Assembly (NCBI RefSeq): GCF_000005505.3
Contig: NC_016135.3
Coordinates: forward strand, 9,518,613 to 9,582,612
Direction: 5' to 3'
DNA: 64,000 bases
Source of the DNA: Brachypodium distachyon
Taxonomy: Eukaryota; Streptophyta; Magnoliopsida; Poales; Poaceae
Shown here piece after piece: positions 42,117 through 53,300 of this stretch. Each line of letters starts with the position of its first letter. Positions within the stretch are counted from its first letter, which is position 1. The notes below the pieces were generated by a model. The model saw only the letters and a program-made list of their open reading frames with translations, made no database searches and was not told where the DNA came from. A program made the position numbers and the translations under genes.

Positions 42117-43766
42117 TCACTCCTGGCCGCTGGCTTCCTCCACCGCTGCCACGCAAGGCTCGCCAGGCCCCTCCACAGGCGCCACCTCCGGCACGACATA
42201 CGGGATGCCGTGCATCTGGCCGGCGTGGGAGAACGTGTTCGCCGTGTTGGTGTACACGTTGTACATCATGAATGCGATAAACTCACATCCACACCAGTAC
42301 ACGCGGCCAAGGAGGTACTCGGCATCGTGGCTGTTGCGATAAATTTCCATTCGGATTCCATTTGTGCAGTCTGAAATCAATTTAGAGCAACTTCACTTTC
42401 TAAGCTTTCTCCAAAATTGTCTATTTAGGTGGGCTGGGACAACCAAATGTCATTATAAATTCCCTGGTCAAGAAAAGTCAACCTTCTCAAAACATATTTA
42501 AATTTAGTAATCTTGCATAACTTTCCATTCGGATTCCATTTGTGCGGTCTGAAATCAATTTAGAGCAAGTTCACTTTCTAAGCTTCCTCCAAAATTTTCT
42601 ATTTGGGTGGGCTGGGATAACCAAATGTCGCTATAAATTACCTGGTCAAGAAAAGTCAACCTTCTCAGAACATATTTAAATTTGGTAATCTTGCATAACT
42701 TTTCATTCGCTATACATTTATGCAGTCAGAAATCAATTTTGAGGAAGTAAAATTGCGAATGAAATTCATAGGAAATGATAAGTGCCGATAACAGTACATG
42801 CCCAGGTTCAAATAAAGAGCAACAACCTGCTCTTGATCAGTACAAATAGGTAGTCTTCGAACAACATACATCAAAATCAACATGGATTAAACAGAACACA
42901 ACATCAACATGGAGGCGAGTGAGATCTCCTCGCGATATTCCAGAACCACCATAGTCGAGATAAGATTCATCATCTGAAGAAGAATCAGAGTAGTCCCTGT
43001 TGTTGTGGTCAGAACCATCAGTAAGAAGAAGAAGATGAAACCTATCGACCACTTCATGGACGTGGACGATGACCCCGAATGACACAACACGTCTGGTTTA
43101 TGGTTCTGCCCCCGCTGCAATTGAGTCATCAATGAGCCCATCAGCATATTCAGGAGCTGATTGTGTGGCCGAAGTAGGCACTCTCATCAGCAACTGCTTC
43201 GAGATGGCACAAGGATCACTCATCCATGCCCTGAGCTTCACGCAGCGCGGATCAGTCCTACACAGAATTGCCACGAACTCGCCTCCTAGCTAATTAATCA
43301 AATTCTTCACAAATTCAAGCTCTTGCACATCCTCCATCAGTCCATCCAAGCTAAGAACACCACTTTTGATTCCTCTCCACGGAAGATGGAGCTCCAGGGG
43401 CGAAACGAGATGTCATCGGCAGGGCACCTGATGCGCATCGATTGCATCACCGCTGCCGTGCAATCATCACTCGAATCAAACAGAATCAGAAAGTTGCTGG
43501 GTGCATGACATACCATGATGCTTCAGAGGTGCCATGACCTCTTCAGCCGAAGTGGCCGGCGGATTGAGCGCTAATCCTGTATGGATGGTAGCAACGATGG
43601 CTTTACCTCGCAGCCTCGCCGCCTTCTCTTCCATTCCGGAGGTGCGGGAAATCACTATCTCGGCCACATCGGGCTGGATATCAGGCTCCCCGCGGCAAAA
43701 TATATCCTCCTTGAATAGGCGGCAGCTACCGACGTTGTGGTACGGAGGTGGGTTACTGCTCGCCAT
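42117..43766 (-). pseudogene. DUF4283-like gene carried by the MULE
   Basis: Starts ATG 43766 (MASSNPPPYHNVGSCRLF). Next come EKAARLRGKAIVATIHTGL and EEVMAPLKHHGM. After a frame shift near 43510: FLILFDSSDDCTAAV, DDISFRPWSSIF and VVFLAWMD. Then LGGEFVAILCRTDPRCVKLRAW, APEYADGLIDD, a stop near 43078 and SFGVIVHVHEVVDRFHLLL with an acidic tail. The pattern (FRPW, LGG.FV, KLRAW, V.V.VH...V.DF) resembles grass DUF4283 proteins. A possible last exon (42380-42117, EYLLGRVYWCGCEF) follows an intron with tandem duplications. Broken, and the family call is by eye. Confidence 0.55.
42344..42760. repeat. 178-bp tandem duplication plus partial third unit
   Basis: Units 42344-42521 and 42522-42700 start 'tttccattcggattccattt' and share 'gtgggctggga', 'cctggtcaagaaaagtcaacc' and 'taatcttgcataact'. 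A third partial copy begins at 42701. They differ by about 10 substitutions. Position between two minus-strand coding segments fits an expanded intron. Confidence 0.88.
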
Positions 43767-44357
43767 CGCCGCCTCCCTTCGTTTCTACACACCTACTAGC
43801 TACAGCGCCGCCGCCGTCCTCCACCGATTTAGGGTTCTAATCGGGATTTGGGTGAGAGTAAAGGAGAGCACGAGTAAAAAAGAGCAAGTAGGCTCCACAT
43901 GTAAGGAAAGATGGTACTGGCCTCGCCTGTCATCTGAAGCCTTGTCCCACCTGTCATCCTTTGGCTCGGGCCACCTGTCATCCTCTGGCTCGGCCCCAGC
44001 GGTCCGCTTTTCCTCGGCCCACCTATCATTAATGATGACCGCCCCACCTGTCACGACGCACGGACGTGGCCCGCATGTAAGGTAACCAGACCTGTTAAGA
44101 CCTACCCGCTTGCACTGTCTCCTTGCAGCCCCACACGCCAGAAACACGGCTTCGGGCCCACCTGTCAGCACTACCCGTGGCCCACCCGTCGGAAGCAAAC
44201 GGTCAAAGGGGCTTGACCATTAGCAGGTGCTCCGTGAGGGCATTTGCGAGGAAGCAGAAAGCGAACAAGTCTAGAAGCGAGCACAGTTTTGAGGCGTGGG
44301 TATTCCTGAGTACAGCTAAGGGGTGAGGGGCAGAGAAATAAAAAACCCATGATTATA

Positions 44358-44820
44358 ATAGTGTTTTGGTTGGCATATATGTTTCTTCCATAATTCTTGG
44401 TCTCTGATTTCAGAATAAAGTTACTCATAACAAACAAGTTGTAGCAGAGTTTTCTTGTCATTGGAGATTCTGTCTCCTATTCTTGCATCACATCACATAC
44501 AAACTATACCAGCAAAATTGAACTTTATTTTCTGAAAGAATTAACACTGACCTTTATGTCCATTTGGGAAAAGCAAAGTTGAACTTTGTGATGACTTTAT
44601 TTTCTGAAAGAAAACTGATCTTTATGTTTGGAGAGTTATAGACTGGCAATCTGTCCATATGCCAATTGTGAGGTTAATTGAGGTCGAGAATTTTAAAAGA
44701 TGGCATTTGCATGCATTGCTTGAAATTCAATGATTATCGTACCTGTGTCACCTTTGAAATATTATTTGAGCAAGGAGGTTGGTTAGATAAGCTCATTTCA
44801 GATCTTGAGGTGTGCCTTGC
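44358..44820. other. AT-rich intergenic flank, no gene seen
   Basis: It continues the sequence before the MULE target site. Two similar words (aactttattttctgaaag, near 44520 and 44598) are the only internal repeat. No reading frame of interest. It ends at the LTR of element G. Confidence 0.5.
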
Positions 44821-45682
44821 TGTCGGAGCACGGTCTCCGGCACCGGGGATGCCGAGCACCCCCTTTTTGGTTCGGTGGAGGGCGAGGGGATCGCTCCGAC
44901 GATCGCCGGCGTGGTGATAGACACAAAGTGTAGACACAAGAGTTTTTACCAGGGTTCGGGCCACCCGGAGGTGTAATACCCTACGTCCTACTTTGGAGTT
45001 GTATTTCTTAGTACGGTTGTTACAGGTTGCCGGGGAGTTCCCGGGCTTTGCTACTTGTCCCTCTAAGGGCTAGGCTACTTGGGTGAATGCTGAACTGAAT
45101 AGAACTGAATCCTACCGAGGCCCAACCCTTTGACCGGTGGCGTCGGTCCACCTTTTATAGACAAGGGGATATCACAGGTGCCTATGCATGCAACATGACA
45201 CGTTTCCTAGACGCGTATCACGGCCACATGAAATACATTTTTGCTCATCCATGCTGGACGCCATGCAGCGCCCGGTCCACTATACACGGTAGAAAAAAAT
45301 GGGTCGTAGGGTCGTCGCTCTAGCCTTGCTAAGCAAGCCTAGGCCTGCTGATAAGACTCCTGTCGGTGCATTAAATGCACTACACCCGCCGTCTTGTCCT
45401 GTCTTCACTGTTCCACGGGTCCTGCCTGCATGCCCGAGCGCAGGTTGATGGGGTGCACCTTCCCGGCTAGCGCACCAGCTATTTGCCGGGAGGTGTTCCT
45501 TTGGCTTCCCGGGACCGGGAGCATCTTCTACTTGGCCCTTAGCTTTAGCTTCACTATGGGTCATCTCCTTGAGGCAGGCTTCCCGGGCTCGTCGCTTCCT
45601 GGGAGTCCTTCCTGATGGGGCTCCGTCACTGGCGACCCACGCGTCCCATATCAGTGGGATCCCGTGGGCCATTGGTACGACA
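44821..45682 (-). repeat. G 3' LTR, 862 bp
   Basis: On the minus strand it starts TGTCGTACCAATGGCCCACG at 45682 and ends CGTGCTCCGACA at 44821. It shares its end region (aacc.aaaagggggtgctc, catccccggtg) and the 'ggcccgaaccctggtaaaaac' and 'aggacgtagggt' words with 60597-61390. The flanking pentamer on the left is cttgc. A 5-bp inverted end TGTCG/CGACA is present. Confidence 0.88.
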
Positions 45683-45952
45683 ATAGCCCCCGGGCGTGGG
45701 CTGGCAGCCTTGAAGCTTCTAGCGAGTGCTATCCTCAATCGGTTGCTGGGCTATGCCAACCTGACGCGTGGGTCCCAGAGGGGGAAACCCCCTGGCACCC
45801 GGCCTCGTGGGCCGCATTTATAGCTCCACTTATGCGAGCGAAACGGTCGGGCACACGATTTCGTGCCTTGCCTCCCTTAATCACCAGAGAGTTAACGCCA
45901 CATCGCGCACCCACCTCTTAATCTCCGATTCTTTAGGGCTCTTTATTACCAC
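45683..45952 (+). promoter_or_regulatory. G polypurine tract and reverse-gene promoter
   Basis: 45683-45702 (atagcccccgggcgtgggct) is the reverse complement of the polypurine tract before the 3' LTR. A TATA-like box (gcatttatagc) lies at about 45811-45821 on the plus strand, about the same distance from the tract as ggctataagg is in E (about 60300, minus). This supports a promoter driving the reverse-strand gene. The sequence is cut at about 45952 by the LTR tail of E. Confidence 0.6.
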
Positions 45953-46007
45953 GAACCTAAAAGGGGGTGCTCGCGCATCCCCGGTGTCTAAGCCCCGTGC
46001 TACGACA
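45953..46007 (+). repeat. E 5' LTR remnant (last 55 bp)
   Basis: Matches 61336-61390 (gaacctaaaagggggtgctc to gtgctacgaca). The first ~740 bp of this LTR are gone, together with adjacent G sequence. The end CGACA is directly followed by the primer site. Confidence 0.85.
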
Positions 46008-46029
46008 TCTGGCACGCCAGGTAGGGGGC
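46008..46029 (+). promoter_or_regulatory. E primer-binding site
   Basis: The sequence TGGCACGCCAGGTAGGGGGC starts two bases after the LTR end. The TGGC(A/G)CGCCAGGTAGGGGG form is common just inside LTRs of grass Tat/RIRE2-like elements. It fixes the orientation of E as plus. Confidence 0.75.
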
Positions 46030-46115
46030 GCGTGAGGAGAGCTCGCCGGTGACCGCCAGCGGTGTTGTCTACATCAGCATTGGCCTCGTCCTCCTCGACG
46101 ACAGAGCCGGCCGCC

Positions 46116-47980
46116 ATGCCCCCCAAGTGGGCTAGCGACTCCAGGATCAACCCGCGGGCGGCCCCAGCGGCACACACGCGGTCACACAACCTGCCACGCC
46201 CGTCGCAGGATCAGGGTGAACCTGAGCCTGCTCGGGCACAGCAGCAGCAGTCGCAGCTGCCACCACCGCCACCCCCTCGGCCGTCGGCGGACAACCGGCT
46301 GAGGGGGCCAGCGGTCCCAGTGCCAGAGCCAGTTGCGCGAGTGGCTACAATGCCGCGCACGCCGTACAGCGAGCTCACTCGCGGGCCGACGACCCGCAGC
46401 AGTAGCCACGCGAGGAGCACGGCGCGTCGCGGGCGACGCCGACCAACTCGCGCCCTACTCAACCGAGGGCGCCGGGGGACAAGGCGGAGGGCAGCCGCTC
46501 AGAGAACCGGCAGCCTCCCACGCAAACCCTGGCAGAGGCCATCATCACCACGCGCGTATTGGTGCGCTACGAGCCGCCACAGGGCACGCCGGCACACAAG
46601 GGTTGGAGTGCCGAGCTAGAGGCGCTCCTGGCACTCGCCGCCCCGCAGCCGCAAGGCGAGAGCGCCCCGGCTGGCTCAAGCCGGGGACAGAACCTGGGAC
46701 GCGGAGGCGCGCCTCGTGTCTCGGGGCAGGGAGAAAACCCTCCCCCACAGGGAGGGCCGGGAGGCGGGGACCCTGAGGGGTCCTCGGATTCGTCACCCAC
46801 CGTCACGCGGGGTGACGCGTGCGGCATCCTGAATGCCCGCTAGCAGGAGGATCTGCGCCGGCGTCTGGAGCGCCGGCGCCCTATAGAACGCCAAGACCCG
46901 CAGGAGCAGGAGGATGCTCCTATGGGTCCCGAGGACGGCTGCACCGCGTTCACTCGCGAGCTGCGCCGGGTGACATGGCCCCGCAAGTTCCAAGCGCCTG
47001 CGCTTGGGACGTATGACGGGACCGTGAACCCCAAGGATTTCCTCCTGACCTCACGTTGGGGATGCATGCCATCGGTGCCGACGACAAGGTCAGGGCCAAT
47101 TGGTTCCCGATGGTCCTTAAGGGATCAATGAGAACCTGGCTGTTCAACCTGCCTGCCGGGTCCATCGCCACTTGGGCGGACCTGCGCGAGCAGTTCGTGG
47201 ACGCATTCCAGGGCGGCTACAAGCGCCCGGGAACCATGGCGGAGCTGCACACCGTGGTGCAGAAGCCGGGGGAGACATTGTGGAGCTTCGTCAACCGCTT
47301 CTCCAACCTCTCCTACTCCATTCCGGAGGCGGAGGCCGCCGCCATCATCAACACCTTCCCCATCAACGTCCGCGACCCCAAGATGCGCGAGAGGCTGAGC
47401 ACGCATCGGATCCGGACGATGCAGGATCTGTACGCCCTAGCGCACTAATGTGCCATGGCCGAGGAAGGGTGCTTGGCACCCGAGCTTGCAGCTAAGGCTG
47501 CCGCGCGCCCCACTGAGGGCTCGCAGAAGAAAAGCTCCCGCCAGCGCACCGGGAAGAATGTCCTCGCCGCGGAGTTGGGGGCAACTACCAGGCCTGCGAA
47601 GAAGGCCTCGTCCGGGGGCGGGTCTGGCGGCAAGCAGGGCGACGTGTCCTGCTGCCCCATCCAAGCCAACGCTACCCACGACGCACAGGATTGCCGCGTC
47701 CTGCAGGGTATCAAGCAGAGGCGTGAGCAGCGCCACGAGGAGCGCCGAGCAGCTGGCGCCTGCTTTAACTGCGGCGACATCGGGCATCTCTCCTGGGATT
47801 GCCCGAACGACCCCAGGGCAGGGCCGAAGCCTAGGCAGGACGCGCTCCTCGTGCGGCATGCGGGTCCGTCCCGGGAGCGCATGCTTGGGGGTGGCTATCC
47901 CGCAAGTGAAGTGGCTCGCCGCTACTGTTTGACCCCAGGTTGGCACTCCGTGTCCGTCCCGGGTCCCTGGTCCGGTTAAA
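46116..47980 (+). pseudogene. E gag, broken
   Basis: The likely start is ATG 46116 (MPPKWASDSRINPRAAP). A Gln/Pro-rich N-terminal part shifts frame more than once (near 46560, 46850 and 47050). The capsid-like region reads TWPRKFQAPALGTYDGTV, then WLFNLPAGSIATWADLRE, FVDAFQGGYKRPG and LWSFVNRFSNL. An in-frame TAA is at 47446-47448. After it the same frame continues to a zinc knuckle CFNCGDIGHLSWDC (about 47760-47801), which is intact, and stops at 47980. GC-rich, unlike T2. The pol region that should follow is missing. Confidence 0.88.
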
Positions 47981-48234
47981 GTGTGTGGCGTCCGAGTCCC
48001 CGGCAACACAAGGAATAACACACAAAGGCTGAGGGATCCACCCCGCGAGACAACCCCGGGAACAAGAAACGAGAACTAAGCAGAACCAGAGAACGAAATT
48101 AATAAAAACAGCGAACGATTACATGAACCAATAAGACATTAATTGTTTAAGCGGCGCCTGGCGCCACACTTGTAGGAATCAAGAGACGGAAAAAATACTA
48201 AGGAACAACGAGGACCGGCAGGGGGCTGCGGCAA
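47981..48234. other. Deletion junction of E (gag to reverse gene)
   Basis: About 250 bp of AT-richer, non-coding DNA separate the gag stop from the stop of the reverse-strand gene. A full Tat element would have about 4-5 kb of pol here. The exact deletion point cannot be set without an intact relative. It contains the 3' UTR of the minus-strand gene. Confidence 0.6.
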
Positions 48235-49670
48235 CTAGTTGCCGGCGCCTTCCGCTGGGGACTCCGGCTCCGGCGCGGGCTCCGGCTTCCGCTGCATCCG
48301 GTCGACCACTTCGTCGACGAACCTGCTCACCGCCTGGCAGTGGGTGGGACCGTCCTCACTGTCCGACCAGGCGTCCAGCAGCGTCTCAAAGGGGATGTCC
48401 GGGTGCCGGAGGTGCACCCGAGGGAGGATCGTCCCAGCGATGTCCCGGGCACACGTGGCGATCTCCTCGTCGCAGAACTTGGAGATCCACACGTCGAGCG
48501 CCCCGAGCTTCCCTACCATGTCGGAGAAGAACGGGATCAGCGTGCTGACGTCCGTCCCGTCCACCTGCGCGGCTTGCATCTCGAACCGCGGCAGCAGGTC
48601 GCGCACCGACCGGGCGATCTCCAGGAGCTTTTTGGTGTCCCTCCGGCGCTGCTCTATCAGCATGCCGTGGTTGGCGCATGCCGTCACCACGACATGCTTG
48701 GATTTGCGGAGGAGAGCCGCTTGCCGGGCGATCTGCGTGGCCTTGGTCGCGTTGTCCTCGCCCGCCTTGACGAGATCCTCCCGGACAGTGGCCGCTCGGA
48801 CTCGAGTCGGGCGCTCTTCTCCTTGGCAGAGTTGAGCTCCTTCTCTTGCCGCGTTGCCGCTGTCGCCGCGTCTACTGCAGCCTTGGTCTGCTCCTCCAGC
48901 TTGGCACGTAGCCCCTGGATCTGGGAGAGGTAGCTGCAGACCAGTTCGCTCTTCTCATTGAGGCGAGCCTGGGCCGCAGCGAGCACATCCTCATGCTCCT
49001 TCTTGGCCTTCGCCTGCGCCGCCACCAGCGAGTCCAAGGCTTGTTGGTGCTCAGCACGCTGAGCCTCCAGTCGCCGGTGGAGCTCCTCCTCGGGGACGAC
49101 CGGCATTGCGGCCTTGTCCACGGCTTGCTGGGCGAGGCGTGTCTCCTCCCGTAGCCGGGAGAGCTCTTACCGCTCCCTCTCCAGGGCCTGCCGCACCTCG
49201 CCGAGCTGGCCCTTGGCGATCTCGTGGTGCTCCTTCACCTGGTTGAAGGAGGTGACGAACGCCAGCTGCTGTTCCTTGATGGCGTCAAGGAACTGGTGCC
49301 CCCCATCGAAAATGCTCGGGTCCCAGGTGATGGGGTCCCAAGTCACCCCGGCGAGGGTGCCGAGGTCCGAGCTGAAGGTGGCGGTTGACGACGACGAAGC
49401 TCCAGCCACCACTGTCTGGCCGAGCGGAGCGCCGCCCGCTTGCGGCGGAGCCTCCTGCTGCTCCTCCACTGCAGCCTCCCCTGCGCCTGCACCTGTGGGT
49501 TGCGGGACTGATGGGGTTGCCGCGCCCCCGGCGGGGCCACCTCCTGCTGGGTGCCACCTCCTGCTGGGTGGCTGCAGGGTCCGCACCGCTGCCTCCGTGG
49601 CCGGTGGAGCGCCGTCGAGCTCCGACCCGGTAGCAGCGGCGGTCGCCGCCGCCGTTGTATCCGGCGTTGT
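48235..49670 (-). pseudogene. E reverse-strand gene, C-terminal half
   Basis: From 49670 leftward: a proline/alanine-rich linker, TWDPITWDPSIFDGGHQFLD, a long coiled coil (EELHRRLEAQRAEHQQALDS, KKEHEDVLAAAQARLNEK, LRAKLEEQTKAAVDAA), then a globular end (ANHGMLIEQRRRDTKKLL, VSTLIPFFSDMVGKLGALDV, HPDIPFETLLDAW) and stop at 48235-48237. A TAA near 49166 and a frameshift near 48790 break it. The same order is seen in G (63200-64000). The cell role is unknown; coiled coils suggest a structural or partner-binding protein. Confidence 0.7.
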
Positions 49671-50260
49671 GGAGCTTGGCGTGGCTTGGCCATGGCTGCA
49701 GCCAGGGATAAGGCGTGAGGAAGAAGGAGAGAAGAGAAAAAGAAAAAATAAAGAAAGGGAAAAAACAAGAAAAGGGAAGGGGAAGGATGGCCGTTGGATG
49801 GGAAATGGATGGACGAGATTAGAAGATACTCCTTCGGTACACTTAAGTGGAAACGGGTTTCACGGAAATACGCCCTCATGCAGAGAAAACATACTCCGCA
49901 GAAGAAAAAGAAAAACAAATAAAAAAATAGCTTTTCTGGGTTTCTAAATCGCCAGAAAATCAAATAAGGCAAATAAAATACCAAACGGCATCGGAAAAAT
50001 TCCAGAAAATTCCTGAAATTCCAAATACCCGTTTGGAAGCTAGGAAAAATAGTTTCTTCATGGAATATAATTTATAAAAATATTTTTAATGCATATGCAG
50101 CTCAAATAAATTCCAACAAATGCATATAGTCACTTTTAAGGTCCAAATAAACTCCCAATTAAATTGTAAGATCATCTCCAAACTCAAATATGGTCAAAAT
50201 GATATGCATGTGACATGAAAAAGGTAATAGCATCCAAATTAGAAAAATTGGGATGTTACA
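49671..50260 (-). repeat. T2 3' LTR, truncated
   Basis: Aligns with 58524-59110. On the minus strand it starts TGTAACATCCCAATTTTTC at 50260 and stops at ...GCCAAGCTCC (49671), where E coding sequence resumes. About 2.4 kb of LTR (56108-58523 equivalent) are missing, plus part of the E gene. Confidence 0.92.
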
Positions 50261-50334
50261 AACCTACCCCTCTTAAAATGAATCTCGTCCTTGAGATTCA
50301 GGTTGCCTAGCAAATAGGTGAGGGTAATCCTTCT

Positions 50335-51602
50335 TCAAGGCCTCCTCTCGTTCCCAAGTGGACTCTTCCTCTGTATGGTGACTCCACTAAACCTTGCAAA
50401 ATCGAACGGTCTTTTTCGAGTAATCCGTTCAGTCGTCTCAAGAATCTTTACTGGGTGTTCCTCATAGGTGAGGTCCTCATTCAACTGAATTGCTTCTATT
50501 GGTACAGTGTCTCTAAGTGGTAACTCAGATTCCTCTGCAGAACACTTCTTCAATTGCGACACATGGAAAACATTGTGCATGCTGGACAAAGCTTCTGGTA
50601 ATTCTAGCTGGTAAGCTACCTCTCCTTGGCGCTCTAGAATTTTATAGGGTCCTACATAGCAAGCTGCTAGTTTTCCCTTAATTCCAAATCTCTTTATGCC
50701 TCTAAGTGGCAAAACTCTGAGGTAAGCTCGGTCACCTAGTTCATACGTGACTTCCTTACGCTTAGGATCTGCATAACTCTTCTGCTGGGACTGAGCTACC
50801 TTCAGTCTATCCTTGATTAACTTAACCTTTTCTTCAGCATCCTTGATTAAGTCCGGTCCAAACAACTGACGTTCTCCAACTTCATCCCACATAAGTGGTG
50901 TCCTGCATTTCCTCCCATACAAAGCTTCAAACGGGGACATTTTTAGGCTAGCCTGAAAATTATTGTTATAAGAAAACTCCGCATAAGGTAAGTTGTCATC
51001 CCAACTAGATCCATAATCCAAAGCACATGCTCTCAACATGTCTTCTAATATCTGATTCACCCTCTCAGTCTGTCCATCGGTTTGTGGGTGAAATGCGGTA
51101 CTAAACTCCAATCGAGTACCTAAGGCTTCATGTAGCTGGCCCCAAAACTTGGATGTGAATTGGGTTCCACGATCCGATACAATCTATTTTGGCACTCCGT
51201 GCAAACACACAATCCTGGACATGTACAACTTGGCTAGCTGGGCACTTTGGTGACGGGGATGAAATGGGCGACTTTGGTGAGTCGATCAAATACTACCCAA
51301 ATAGAATCAAAGCCTGAACAGGTTCTAGGTAGTCCAGTGATAAAATCCATACCAATTCTATCCCACTTCCACTCCGGTATAGGAAGGGGTTGCAACAATC
51401 CTGCGGGTTTCTGATGTTCTGCCTTGACTCTCTGACACACATCACATAATGAGATATATTCTCCAATTTCTCTCTTCATACTTGGCCACCAAAATTTCTC
51501 CTTCAGGTCGAGATACATCTTAGTGTTTCCTGGGTGTATGGAGTATGGTGAGTCATGAGCTTCTTGAAGGATCACCTTCTTTATTTCCGGATCTTGGGGC
51601 AC
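50335..51602 (-). pseudogene. T2 integrase and chromodomain region, broken
   Basis: The zinc-binding part (SIHPGNTKMYLDLKEKFWW, SLCDVCQRVKAEHQ) and the core start (WDRIGMDFITGLPRT, DSIWVVFDRLTKVAHFIP) lie in 51602-51234. Stops occur near 51230 and 51185. The core continues FSTAFHPQTDGQTERVNQ, AEFSYNNNF, and GPYKILERQGEVAYQLELP. The C-terminal YEEHPVKILETTERITRK is the start of a chromodomain of the Tekay type, whose end is frameshifted near 50400 (FDFARFSG...). In chromoviruses this domain guides integration. Not functional. Confidence 0.92.
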
Positions 51603-51608
51603 ACAAAT

Positions 51609-52262
51609 TCACTCCTCAAACCAAATGGTCCCATGCTCATCCTCGGAGAACTCTAAAGATTTTCCTTCTCTCATACTCTGCTTGATCTTTTCAAAATTCT
51701 CATCTTTCTTTTGGGCTTCCCTAATTCTGTCCAAAAGAGTAGGCTTTACTTCCAAAGTGGCTAGGAATCCTTTTGGCACAACCTCCAAACTTAGGTTCCT
51801 AAACTGCTCGCATAACTCTGTAGGCATCACTGTTGCCGTTATGAAATTGCAGTGGCTCTTACGGCCAAGGGCATCGGCTACTACGTTAGCTTTGCCTAGG
51901 TGATACTGAATGAGCAAGTCATAATCCTTGATAAGTTCCAACCATCTTCTTTGTCTAACATTCAGCTCATTCTGCGTGAATATATACTTCAAACTCTTAT
52001 GGTCCGTGTAAATATCACAGTGGTTACCCATAAGGTAATGTCTCCACATCTTAAGTGAGTGAACTACGGCTACTAGCTCCAAATCATGAGTGGGGTAATT
52101 CATCTCATGTGGCCGAAGTTGACGCGACGAATATGCAACTACCTTTCCTTCCTGCATCAAAGCACATCCTAAACCTTGGCGTGACGCATCACAATAGACT
52201 TGGAAGTCTTTGTGTATGTCTGGTAGGATCAAAACTGGTGCTGAAACTAGCTTCTTCTTCAA
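51609..52262 (-). pseudogene. T2 RNase H
   Basis: The frame reads [57 protein letters not shown] and [16 protein letters not shown]. The core residues of gypsy RNase H are visible. Upstream it is separated from RT by stops and a shift at 52262-52289. Downstream it runs to the start of integrase. Confidence 0.92.
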
Positions 52263-52288
52263 TCATACCTCTTTTCTTTCTTCAATAA

Positions 52289-53260
52289 CTAGGTCAACGG
52301 TCTGGCTATCTTCGAGAAATTCTCAATGAACCTACGGTAATATCCCGCAAGTCCTAAGAAACTTCTAACTTCCAGAACTGACTTTGGTGACTTCCATTCA
52401 GTGACAGCTTCTACCTTTGAGGGGTCTACGGCCACTCCTTTTCCTGACACAATGTGTCCAAGGAAAGCAACTTCACTAAGCCAAAACTCAAACTTACTAA
52501 ACTTGGCATAAAGCTGGTGCTCTCTAAGCTTATCCAATACCTTCCGAAGGTGTACTTCGTGCTCACTAGCGGACTTGGAATAAATAAGAATGTCATCAAT
52601 GAAGACTATGACAAACTTATCTAAGAACTCCATGAACACCTTGTTCATCATGTTCATAAAATAGGCTAGGGCATTGGTTAAACCAAATGACATAACTGTG
52701 TACTCATATAGTCCATATCTTGTAGAGAATGTCGTCTTGGGTATGTCTTGGGTTCGAATCTTCAACTGATGATAGCCTGATCGCAGATCTATCTTGGAAA
52801 ACACACTAGCTCCTTCCAACTGATCAAACAAGTAATTGATCATGGGTAAAGGGTATTTGTTTTTGATGGTGACCTCGTTAAGAGAACGATAGTCAACACA
52901 CATCCTCATACTCTTGTCCTTCTTCTGTACAAACAGTACCGGTGCTCCCCAAGGTGATGAGCTCGGTCTGATGTACCCCTTTGCTTGCAATTCTTGCAAC
53001 TGTTTCTTAAGTTCTGCTAATTCATTTGCGGGCATCCTATAGGGTCTTTTGGATATTGGGGCAGTTCCTAGAACTAGATCAATTAAAAACTCAATATCCC
53101 TATCAGGTGGCATTCCTGGTAAATCCTCTGGAAACACATCCATGTATTCATTAACGATGGGAACTTCCTCGAGACTACTCCCCTTAAGTGCATTAAGCAT
53201 GGCTCTTCTTCGCTTGATTTTGGATGTAAATCTGATTCTCTTTCCTTCCGGGCTGGTCAC
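52289..53260 (-). pseudogene. T2 reverse transcriptase
   Basis: Fingers ([34 protein letters not shown]), palm ([32 protein letters not shown]) and the catalytic [15 protein letters not shown] are in one frame, so the aspartates are kept. A substitution set in the primer grip-like region ([12 protein letters not shown]) differs from the usual PATFM. The thumb ([32 protein letters not shown]) is intact. The frame ends at a TAG (RPLT*) at 52289. A longer open RT than in T1. Confidence 0.93.
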
Positions 53261-53300
53261 TGTAGCTGCTAGGTTAGCACAATCTATGTGTCCTTTGTGT

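Larger units (their letters stand above)
41188..44348. mobile_element. Mutator-like element (gene-carrying MULE), 3161 bp
   Basis: Long terminal inverted repeats of about 300 bp (41188-41487 and 44046-44348) begin GGGTTTTTTATTTCTGTGCCCC. They share 'gccctcacggagcacc', 'ggtcaagcccctttgacc' and 'cccgaagccgtgtttctgg'. The flanks are a perfect 9-bp duplication ATGATTATA (41179-41187 and 44349-44357), diagnostic of MULEs. No mudrA-like transposase is present. Inside are a tandem array, a tandem intron-like duplication and a minus-strand gene. This is the structure of a Pack-MULE. Confidence 0.93.

Noticed and set aside
49114..49947. 277-codon plus-strand ORF
   Set aside because: Antisense shadow of the E reverse-strand gene plus the T2 LTR; Ser/Pro/Ala composition and no domain.
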